Below are positions 1 to 5,253 of a stretch of DNA of 7,179 nucleotides, piece by piece. The stretch is from positions 1 through 7,179 of the forward strand of contig JAURLY010000002.1 of assembly GCA_030830945.1 (NCBI GenBank). Direction: 5' to 3'. Within the stretch, counting starts at the first letter, position 1. The number at the start of each line of letters is the position of its first letter. The translations under genes were made by a program, and so were the position numbers. This DNA comes from Gammaproteobacteria bacterium. GTDB lineage: Bacteria > Pseudomonadota > Gammaproteobacteria > Pseudomonadales > GM7GCV1. The notes below the pieces were generated by a model, which saw only the letters and a list, made by a program, of their open reading frames with translations, was not told the DNA's origin and made no database searches.

Positions 1-934
1 CTTCGGTCCAGAGGTTTTTACCCAATCGCCCGGCATTCCGGGCAATAACGGCATTGGCCGCTTTAAGGATGGTGCCCGTCGAGCGGTAGTTCTGTTCCAG
101 CCGAACAATATTGGTGTCAGGAAAATGTTTCTCAAAATTCTGGATGTTTTCAATCTTGGCGCCACGCCATCCATAAATGGATTGATCGTCGTCTCCGACC
201 ACGCCGACAGAAGCGGCTTCGCCTGCCAATACGCGCAACCAGGCGTACTGAATGCTGTTGGTGTCCTGAAACTCATCCACCAGAATGGTGTGAAACCGGC
301 CTTGATAATGCTTTAGCAGCTCCGGATCCTTTAGCCAGAGTTCATGGCTGCGTAATAACAATTCGGCGAAGTCGACAAAGCCGCCCTGATTACAGGCTTC
401 TTCATACGCCTGGTAAACCTTCAGCATTGTCTGCACAAAGGGATCATGTCCGGGATCAATGTGCTTGGCTCGAAGCCCTTCGTCTTTCTGCTCGTTGATA
501 AACCACTGGGCCTGGCGTGCAGGCCAGCGTTTCTCATCCAGTCCCAGTGAATTAATCAGCCGTTTAATCACTCGCTGCTGATCATCACTATCCAGAATCT
601 GGAAATGCTGTGGCAGCCCGGCCTCTTGCCAATGCTGAGACAATAACCGGTTGGCAATACCGTGAAAGGTGCCCACCCACATAGCGCGCGTGTTAATACC
701 CAGCATTTGCTCAATACGGCCGCGCATTTCCCGCGCCGCCTTGTTGGTAAAAGTGACCGCCAGAATCCCCTGCGGCGATTGTCCCATCACATCGATCACC
801 CAGGCCATGCGATGCACCAACACCCGCGTCTTACCTGAACCAGCACCAGCCAATACCAATAGATGCTTGGAGTCAGAGGTCACGGCCTCGCGCTGGGCAT
901 CATTGAGGCCATCGAGAATTGGGGTTATGTCCAT
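1..934 (-). CDS. uvrD: DNA helicase II UvrD, N-terminal part (cut by window edge)
   Basis: This is a superfamily 1A 3'-5' helicase that, in its known family role, removes the incised oligonucleotide in nucleotide excision repair and the nicked strand in MutHLS mismatch repair. The frame stays open from the ATG at 934 to the window edge, giving 311 codons of a protein usually about 720 residues long. Visible motifs are: the Q-motif area NDAQREAV (11-18), Walker A AGAGSGKT (29-36), motif Ia TFTNKAA (61-67), WVGTFHG (86-92), motif II VDEFQDT (219-225), motif III GDDDQSIYGWRG (247-258) and motif IV RLEQNYRS (278-285). Domains 1A and 1B and the start of 2A are present; motifs V and VI and domain 2B lie outside the window. 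The start MDITPILDGLNDAQREAV matches the E. coli UvrD N-terminus as I recall it. The Shine-Dalgarno sequence is weak. No clear LexA box is seen upstream. Nothing in the visible part suggests inactivation. Confidence 0.97.
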   Translation of the reverse strand, partial: MDITPILDGLNDAQREAVTSDSKHLLVLAGAGSGKTRVLVHRMAWVIDVMGQSPQGILAVTFTNKAAREMRGRIEQMLGINTRAMWVGTFHGIANRLLSQHWQEAGLPQHFQILDSDDQQRVIKRLINSLGLDEKRWPARQAQWFINEQKDEGLRAKHIDPGHDPFVQTMLKVYQAYEEACNQGGFVDFAELLLRSHELWLKDPELLKHYQGRFHTILVDEFQDTNSIQYAWLRVLAGEAASVGVVGDDDQSIYGWRGAKIENIQNFEKHFPDTNIVRLEQNYRSTGTILKAANAVIARNAGRLGKNLWTE

Positions 935-1018
935 GAAAAGAATAGTGCTTTAAAAAGACAGCAAGTTTAACCGTAAAGTAACGCCGAAAGTGGACTAGTC
1001 ACCCCTCGTGCCCCACGA

Positions 1019-1047
1019 TTTATACATGTGTATATATTTCAATCGTT
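1019..1047 (-). promoter_or_regulatory. Possible uvrD promoter area with AT-rich dyad
   Basis: Read on the minus strand, TATAAA (1024-1019) could be a -10 element about 85 bases before the uvrD start. TTGAAA lies only 12 bases upstream of it, too close for a standard -35 element, so this is a weak candidate. The segment includes the inverted repeat ATACA-TG-TGTAT (1022-1033). It resembles the AT-rich core of SOS boxes but lacks the CTG and CAG ends that LexA requires. The rest of 935-1213 (279 bases between yheS and uvrD) shows no supported gene. Confidence 0.2.
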
Positions 1048-1186
1048 TTCACATCTGATGTGGGCCTTGTGGCAGCAGGTGTTGCATAAATCGCTACAGA
1101 GCTATTCATGCTTCCCGAGACGATTACCGTTGGCTTGCCATCCCTAATTGTCGCCTGCATCGGTGGGTTATTAATTCATATCCGGG

Positions 1187-1206
1187 TGCCGGAGGCTATT
1201 CCGGCA
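1187..1206. repeat. Small GC-rich hairpin after yheS stop
   Basis: TGCCGGA (1187-1193) and TCCGGCA (1200-1206) form a perfect 7-bp stem with a 6-base loop. The hairpin starts 8 bases beyond the yheS stop codon. No T-tract follows it on the minus strand, so it does not qualify as a standard intrinsic terminator. It could stabilise the yheS 3' end or be incidental. Confidence 0.3.
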
Positions 1207-1213
1207 ATTCATC

Positions 1214-3118
1214 CTAAGCCTTAGTTTGCTCAAGCTTTTCCTCAATCTCGGCCCATTGGGTTTCCAGGGATAGGGCCATGCTGCGCAATTCCCCCTGGGT
1301 TTTAAGCAGTTTTTGCAGTTGGCTCTGGTTTTCGTCCAGATACATTTTGGGGTCGGCTAGCTCTTCTTCAATTTTTTTCAATTCCGCTGAGCGAGCGTCA
1401 ATCTGGTTCATCAGTTTTTTCGATTCTCTGCGCAAGGCTTTATTCGCATTGCGTTCGTCAGCTGCCGCTTTGCGGGCGGCTTTTTTATTTAATTTACCCG
1501 CGGGCTTGGCGGAATCGGCCATGGCTTTTGCGTTGCGCTGGTCTTCTAAACGCTCCTGATTCAACCATTGGCGATAGTCCTTCAGATCACCGGCAAATTC
1601 ATCCACCTTGCCGTTAGCGACCAGGAAATAGTCACTGACGGTGTTTTCCAGCAAATGCCGATCGTGCGAGACAGTTATAACGGCTCCTTCAAAGCCTTGC
1701 AGGGCAAGTGTCAGCGCATAGCGCATTTCCAAATCGAGATGGTTGGTCGGCTCATCGAGCAGCAGCAGGTTGGGGGCTTGCCATACCAGCATGGCCAAAA
1801 CCAGACGCGCTTTCTCGCCCCCAGAGCGCCGACCGACGGGGTCAGTGGCCATGTCTCCCTGAAAATCAAATCCACCCAGAAAACGTCGCAGTTGCTGCTC
1901 CGTTACCTTGGGGGAAATTCGTTTTAGATGAAGCAGAGGGCTTGCCTGCAAGTCGAGCTGTTCGATCTGGTGCTGGGCAAAATAGCCGATACGAACATTG
2001 GCACCGTTCAGTATTTCCCCGGACATGGGTTTAAGGTCATTTGCGAGGGCTCGAACCAGAGTCGATTTGCCCGCCCCATTGAGTCCCAACAGGCCGATGC
2101 GATCGCCCGGAGCCAGACTCAGGTTAATCCACTGAAGTACAGCCTTGCCGTTATACCCAAGACTGACATCGTTCATCCTGATAAGTGGGTTACCCGCCTG
2201 CGAGGCTTCCGGGAATTCAAAATGAAAAGGGGAATCGACATGTGCGGGCGCAATTTTTTCCATACGCTCCATGGCTTTAACCCGACTTTGTGCCGCCTTG
2301 GCCTTGGACGCTTTTGCCCGAAAACGGTCAACGAACTTTTGCATATGGGCCAGTTCGCGCTGTTGTTTTTCAAACATGGATTGCTGCAACGCCAGTTTGG
2401 CCGCGCGCTGTCGTTCGAAGTCACTGTAGCCACCGGTATAGTGGTTCAGTTTTAGGTGCTCGATATGCACGATCTCTTTCACTACGCTGTCGAGAAATTC
2501 GCGGTCATGGGAGATCAGCAGCAAGGTGCCTTTGTAACGCCGAAGCCATTCTTCCAGCCAGATGACTGTTTCGAGATCCAAGTGGTTAGTCGGTTCGTCC
2601 AGCAAAAGCAGATCGGAAGGGCACATCAATGCCTTTGCCAGCCCCAGGCGTACACGCCAACCACCGGAAAACTCACCAATGGCCTGGTGATGAAGCGCGG
2701 TATCAAAACCCAAACCATTGAGTAATTCTCCCGCACGGGCATAAGCCGCATAACCGCCTGCGTTCTCATAACGCAAATGAGCATTAGCAATCGCATGACC
2801 CTGGTTGGCCAGCTCGGTTTTTTCAATCTCTGTTTCAGCCGCGCGGAATTCTTTATCGCCGTCGAGCACAAATTCAATTGCCGGGCGTTCCAGGTCGGTA
2901 AATTGTTGCGCCATATGGGCAACAACCCAGCTCTCGGGCATGGACATCTCACCTGAATCCAGGGAGATAGTATTTCGCAGCAGTGCAAACAGCGAGCTCT
3001 TGCCGCTACCATTGGCGCCCACCAAGCCAACCTTGTTTCCTGGATAAATGGTTGCACTGGTACTGTCTAGCAAGACGTCTGTGCCGCGCCGAAGCGTGAG
3101 GGAAGATAACTGAATCAT
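1214..3118 (-). CDS. yheS: ABC-F family ATPase, YheS type
   Basis: This is a soluble, cytoplasmic ABC-F protein with two ATPase domains and no membrane segments. Family members bind the ribosomal E site and adjust or rescue translation; the precise role of YheS is less settled. NBD1 has Walker A GANGSGKS (34-41), signature FSGGW (150-154), Walker B LLLLDEPTNHLDL (170-182) and switch SHDR (203-206). The interdomain linker (about 235-300) is rich in charged residues and contains RFRAKASKAKAAQSR. NBD2 has Walker A GLNGAGKS (345-352), signature RSGGEK (431-436), Walker B LLLLDEPTNHLDL (451-463) and SHDRH (484-488). A Lys/Glu-rich C-terminal coiled coil follows (about 545-630). The length of 634 residues fits E. 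coli YheS (about 637), and the two align throughout as I recall the sequence. The start MIQLSSLTLRRG matches the family, with a modest GAGAG Shine-Dalgarno sequence about 5 bases upstream. In NBD2 an Arg occupies the usual Leu/Phe of LSGGQ; the catalytic residues are intact. Confidence 0.95.
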   Translation of the reverse strand: MIQLSSLTLRRGTDVLLDSTSATIYPGNKVGLVGANGSGKSSLFALLRNTISLDSGEMSMPESWVVAHMAQQFTDLERPAIEFVLDGDKEFRAAETEIEKTELANQGHAIANAHLRYENAGGYAAYARAGELLNGLGFDTALHHQAIGEFSGGWRVRLGLAKALMCPSDLLLLDEPTNHLDLETVIWLEEWLRRYKGTLLLISHDREFLDSVVKEIVHIEHLKLNHYTGGYSDFERQRAAKLALQQSMFEKQQRELAHMQKFVDRFRAKASKAKAAQSRVKAMERMEKIAPAHVDSPFHFEFPEASQAGNPLIRMNDVSLGYNGKAVLQWINLSLAPGDRIGLLGLNGAGKSTLVRALANDLKPMSGEILNGANVRIGYFAQHQIEQLDLQASPLLHLKRISPKVTEQQLRRFLGGFDFQGDMATDPVGRRSGGEKARLVLAMLVWQAPNLLLLDEPTNHLDLEMRYALTLALQGFEGAVITVSHDRHLLENTVSDYFLVANGKVDEFAGDLKDYRQWLNQERLEDQRNAKAMADSAKPAGKLNKKAARKAAADERNANKALRRESKKLMNQIDARSAELKKIEEELADPKMYLDENQSQLQKLLKTQGELRSMALSLETQWAEIEEKLEQTKA

Positions 3119-3204
3119 GCAGCTCTCAAGAGCGATAGGGGTAAATTTAGGGGCGCCATTGGATCATGTGCAGAAGTGAATGACAAAGGGACAAATCAAT
3201 ATTT

Positions 3205-3233
3205 TTTATCTGGATCAAATTAGATCCAATCAA
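3205..3233 (-). promoter_or_regulatory. Candidate yheS promoter
   Basis: On the minus strand, -35 TTGATT (3233-3228) and -10 GATAAA (3210-3205) are separated by exactly 17 bases. Each box matches the sigma70 consensus at 4 of 6 positions. Transcription would start near 3198, leaving a leader of about 80 bases before the yheS ATG. The spacer is almost entirely occupied by a dyad (see the operator entry), which makes regulation plausible. The assignment rests on sequence inspection only. Confidence 0.4.
3211..3228. promoter_or_regulatory. 18-bp perfect dyad, candidate operator
   Basis: TGGATC (3211-3216) and GATCCA (3223-3228) form a perfect inverted repeat around AAATTA. It lies between the putative -35 and -10 of the minus-strand yheS promoter, and about 53 bases upstream of the tspO start on the plus strand, where it would overlap or adjoin the tspO promoter. 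A bound regulator could therefore influence both genes. A further half-site, ATTGGATC, occurs at 3158-3165 and is the exact reverse complement of GATCCAAT at 3223-3230. The binding protein cannot be named. Confidence 0.45.
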
Positions 3234-3280
3234 ACCCGGGAATACGTAGAATTCACAAATAAAAAATAATTGATTTCAAG

Positions 3281-3778
3281 ATGTCGGCATTTTCCAAATC
3301 CAGGCAACTCCTCGGCTTTCTCGGCTGCTTTTGCCTGAGCTATCTAACTGGCGTCGTGGGAAGTATAGCTTCCGTTCAGGCCCGTACATTCTATGCGGAA
3401 CTGACACAGCCCGTCTGGGCGCCTCCGGGTTGGCTTTTTGGGCCGGTATGGAGCCTGCTTTACTTGATGATGGCTATAAGCGCATGGCTGGTATGGCGCC
3501 GCAGTGGTATTGCGGCAGCTCGCATGGCACTTGGACTTTTTGTCATTCAATTGGTGGTCAATGCGCTATGGAGCTGGCTGTTTTTTGCTTGGCATCTGGG
3601 TGCTGCCGCATTTGTGGATATTTTGCTTTTACTTGGCCTGATCGTGCTGACCATGGTTCATTTTTCGAAGCATAGCCGTTTGGCGACCTGCCTATTGATC
3701 CCTTATTTCTGCTGGGTTTGCTTTGCCGCGTTTCTTAATTTTAGCGTCTGGCAATTGAATCCGGGGCTGTTAGGCTAG
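3281..3778 (+). CDS. tspO: TspO/MBR family tryptophan-rich sensory protein
   Basis: This is a small five-helix membrane protein of the TspO (translocator protein/peripheral benzodiazepine receptor) family, whose bacterial members bind porphyrins such as protoporphyrin IX and influence tetrapyrrole, light or oxygen responses. The 165 residues are typical of the family. Hydrophobic segments are near 9-30, 50-70, 80-104, 107-128 and 134-153. Hallmark residues are the loop and helix-2 motif QPVWAPPGWLFGPVWSLLY (43-61), NALWSWLFF (94-102) in helix 3, and PYFCWVCFAAFLN (141-153) followed by W157 and N160. The ATG has hardly any Shine-Dalgarno sequence, but the next in-frame ATG is inside helix 2, so this start is preferred. 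A possible -10, TAGAAT, is at 3247-3252 without a good -35, so an activator may be needed. The gene is divergent from yheS and is followed after 25 bases by an MFS remnant. Confidence 0.93.
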   Translation: MSAFSKSRQLLGFLGCFCLSYLTGVVGSIASVQARTFYAELTQPVWAPPGWLFGPVWSLLYLMMAISAWLVWRRSGIAAARMALGLFVIQLVVNALWSWLFFAWHLGAAAFVDILLLLGLIVLTMVHFSKHSRLATCLLIPYFCWVCFAAFLNFSVWQLNPGLLG

Positions 3779-3803
3779 CAACCAGAAATATTTTTAAGGC
3801 TAC

Positions 3804-4010
3804 ATGGATAATAAAAACGTCGATGCGCCTGAGCGCACTGCACAAATTGCGTGGGACTTACTAACTACCGAAGACGATGGCCGGGTTTGTAAGGATATCC
3901 CCGAAAGCGCCTGCAATGACCAGCCCAAAAACTTTGTTACTCATATCATTGCTTTGGCGATGACCAAGCTGGCCGCCAGACAATTATATGTGTACGCGGG
4001 TTACCTATAG
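3804..4010 (+). pseudogene. Truncated N-terminus of an MFS-like transporter (68-codon remnant)
   Basis: The ORF encodes 68 residues with no full domain. Residues about 12-55 carry TEDDGRVCKDIPESAC, QPKNFVTHIIAL and AMTKLA. From memory, this resembles the cytoplasmic N-terminal extension and first-helix onset of a group of proteobacterial MFS transporters, in which acidic, Cys-containing sequence precedes a conserved QPxNF and the first helix. Here the similarity stops at about residue 55, followed by the unrelated tail ARQLYVYAGYL and a stop. The roughly 350 or more residues expected next are absent; none of the forward frames in 4011-4193 continues the match. An AAGG Shine-Dalgarno sequence about 5 bases before the ATG survives, and the ORF sits 25 bases after tspO, so the parent gene was probably co-transcribed with it. 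The family assignment is recalled rather than searched; otherwise this is a short hypothetical protein with one partial hydrophobic stretch. Confidence 0.5.
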
Positions 4011-4193
4011 ATAACCAGTAGCCTCCTGATGAAGGAGCAATTCGAACATCCAAGCGAACACTGTATGCTGCTAGTAAAAATATTCTAAAGCAGGATTCTG
4101 TGGCGACTAATTAAATAGCCTTTGCTGTTAGCGCGTAGACTAAACCCGTAAAATTATGCTCTTTACAGAACAGAAGACCATAAGGGGCTTTCG

Positions 4194-4457
4194 ATGTTCA
4201 CAATTAATATCGTTTCGCTACTAGGGTTAATTGCTGCCTTCTGCACGACCTTTGCTTTTGTTCCCCAGGCAATACGCATTATCAAAACCCGTCATACCAA
4301 GGATTTGTCGCTCGGCATGTATATTATTTTTTCTGTGGGCGTTTTCTTATGGTTGATCTACGGCTTTCTGCAAATGGATATCCCCATCATGCTCGCAAAT
4401 TTTGTCACTTTTATTTTTAGTTTTACTATTCTAATCATGAAACTTAAGTACAAATAA
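4194..4457 (+). CDS. SemiSWEET family (PQ-loop/MtN3) sugar transporter
   Basis: This encodes an 87-residue inner-membrane protein with three hydrophobic helices (about 5-27, 40-60 and 65-84), one triple-helix bundle. SemiSWEETs dimerise to form a passive sugar uniporter. The diagnostic Pro-Gln pair is in FVPQAIRIIKTR (22-33), followed by the family's HTKDLSLGMY (34-43). Trp53 and Asn69 are 16 residues apart, the same spacing as the substrate-pocket Trp48 and Asn64 described for the Leptospira SemiSWEET, so they are likely equivalent. The start has a good Shine-Dalgarno sequence, AAGGGG, six bases before the ATG. The GNAT gene begins 13 bases after its stop, so the two probably share a transcript. 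The substrate cannot be deduced. Upstream, 4011-4193 holds no supported gene; a -10-like TAAAAT (4149-4154) lacks a -35 partner. Confidence 0.88.
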   Translation: MFTINIVSLLGLIAAFCTTFAFVPQAIRIIKTRHTKDLSLGMYIIFSVGVFLWLIYGFLQMDIPIMLANFVTFIFSFTILIMKLKYK

Positions 4458-4470
4458 AAGCGGGCATTTG

Positions 4471-4902
4471 ATGAACACACGAGAAATTCGGTACGGGTCC
4501 CACGACTATCAGCGTTGCCTAGATTTGCGCTCGTCAATTCTGCGAGCACCACTGGGGATGGAGCTGTCAGAGGCCGATGTCGCCGGTGAGCATGAACAAT
4601 TACATGTAGGGATTTTCCAGAATCAGCAGTTGATGGGATGTATCACTGCCAAGACCATCGACGATAATCGACTAGCGAACATACGACAAATGGTGATTGC
4701 TGCCGAAGCGCGCGGTAAAGGGTTCGGATGTCGACTTATTCGAGATACAGAATCAATTCTAAGGGAAAGCGGGTTTATAGAGGTAGAACTCAATGCTCGG
4801 GAAGCCGCCATTTCCTTCTATGAAAAGCAGGGTTATCGGTGCGTAGGGGATTTTTTTGAGAAGCTTGGAATTCCTCATATAAAAATGTATAAAAAATTTT
4901 GA
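4471..4902 (+). CDS. GNAT family N-acetyltransferase
   Basis: This is a cytoplasmic acyl-CoA-dependent acetyltransferase of 143 residues, a complete single GNAT fold. The acetyl-CoA binding motif A is IRQMVIAAEARGKGFGCRL (71-89), with the R-x-x-G-x-G pyrophosphate loop at R81, G84 and G86. Motif B is LNAREAAISFYEKQGY (107-122), with Tyr117 as the probable general acid. The C-terminal strand GIPHIKMYKKF is common in small GNATs. The ATG at 4471 is preferred over the TTG just before it (4468); AGCGGG about 5 bases upstream is a plausible ribosome site. The substrate is unknown: it could be a small amine, an amino acid or a protein N-terminus. The gene lies 13 bases after the SemiSWEET gene, and its TGA stop overlaps a possible TTG start for the next membrane gene. 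Confidence 0.9.
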   Translation: MNTREIRYGSHDYQRCLDLRSSILRAPLGMELSEADVAGEHEQLHVGIFQNQQLMGCITAKTIDDNRLANIRQMVIAAEARGKGFGCRLIRDTESILRESGFIEVELNAREAAISFYEKQGYRCVGDFFEKLGIPHIKMYKKF

Positions 4903-4920
4903 AAAATTTCTTAACTTTTT

Positions 4921-5172
4921 TTGCTCGTAAACGGCTTGTTACTAATAGTTTTGGGTACAAGCTTTGATGTGAAGTATTTTTGGCAAACCTTGATCACACA
5001 GTCCGGCCACTCGTATCAATCACTGATCTTCTTGTATCTGCCCATTCTTCTTGCAGTCATGGTCTTGTTTTCTAGTGGTTTGTTCTTACTAACAAGAGGA
5101 ATAAAGAAAATTCAAACCCTGATTGCGTGCTCAAGGTCCAAGAAAACTCGGATTTTTATCGCATATTCTTAG
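4921..5172 (+). CDS. Small two-helix membrane protein, 5' end possibly frameshifted
   Basis: The open frame runs 83 codons from a TTG with no Shine-Dalgarno sequence and shows two hydrophobic segments, about 4-20 and 36-58. A short basic tail follows, beginning TRGIKKIQ and later SRSKKTR. I do not recognise a family. The start is suspect because a stop (4912-4914) lies just upstream in frame and the first codon is within a run of seven T (4916-4922). If that run had six T, a TTG at 4899 overlapping the GNAT stop (TTGA) would read MKNFLTFLLVNG and join this frame, giving a 90-residue protein with a natural N-terminus. The gene may therefore be frameshifted, or the run may be a sequencing error. 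It ends 24 bases before the bidirectional terminator and is likely the last gene of the SemiSWEET-GNAT run. Confidence 0.5.
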   Translation: MLVNGLLLIVLGTSFDVKYFWQTLITQSGHSYQSLIFLYLPILLAVMVLFSSGLFLLTRGIKKIQTLIACSRSKKTRIFIAYS

Positions 5173-5196
5173 CCATGAGGTAATTTAAGGGTTAAC

Positions 5197-5228
5197 AAAA
5201 AAAGGGCCTTGGGGTCCTCTTTTATTTT
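5197..5228. terminator. Bidirectional intrinsic terminator
   Basis: AGGGCC (5203-5208) pairs with GGTCCT (5213-5218), with one G-T wobble, around a TTGG loop. It is flanked by seven A on the left (5197-5203) and TCTTTTATTTT on the right. Each strand therefore has a stem followed by a T-rich tract, which suits its position between the plus-strand run ending at 5172 and the minus-strand Nramp-like gene ending at 5254. Confidence 0.8.
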
Positions 5229-5253
5229 CATCCGATGCAACCAATAAGATGTA

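Noticed and set aside
669..953. A 94-codon plus-strand frame opposite uvrD
   Set aside because: It is the antisense shadow of the conserved N-terminal helicase domain.
1022..1033. ATACA-TG-TGTAT as a possible LexA (SOS) box for uvrD
   Set aside because: uvrD is SOS-controlled in E. coli, but the CTG-N10-CAG framework is missing here, so only the AT-rich core resembles a box.
1058..1147. A 29-codon plus-strand ORF starting MWALWQQV in the uvrD-yheS gap
   Set aside because: It is very short, overlaps another small frame, lacks a ribosome site and matches nothing I recognise.
1108..1224. A 38-codon plus-strand ORF (MLPETITVGLPS onward) between uvrD and yheS
   Set aside because: It has no Shine-Dalgarno sequence, its last 11 bases overlap the yheS 3' end on the opposite strand, and its tail contains the hairpin at 1187-1206. 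One hydrophobic stretch is not enough to support a gene.
1568..2725. Long plus-strand frames opposite yheS
   Set aside because: They are antisense shadows of a clearly conserved ABC-F gene; their translations show no domain and low-complexity composition.
3331..3675. A 114-codon frame inside tspO
   Set aside because: It is an out-of-frame shadow; the tspO frame carries all family motifs.
4021..4038. Hairpin CTCCT-GATGA-AGGAG after the MFS remnant
   Set aside because: The stem is only 5 bp with no T-tract after it; chance occurrence is likely. It is not an attC-like or terminator structure.
4029..4088. A 19-codon frame starting MKEQFEHPSEHC between the remnant and the SemiSWEET gene
   Set aside because: It is too short, with no coding features and no ribosome site; it also does not continue the MFS similarity.
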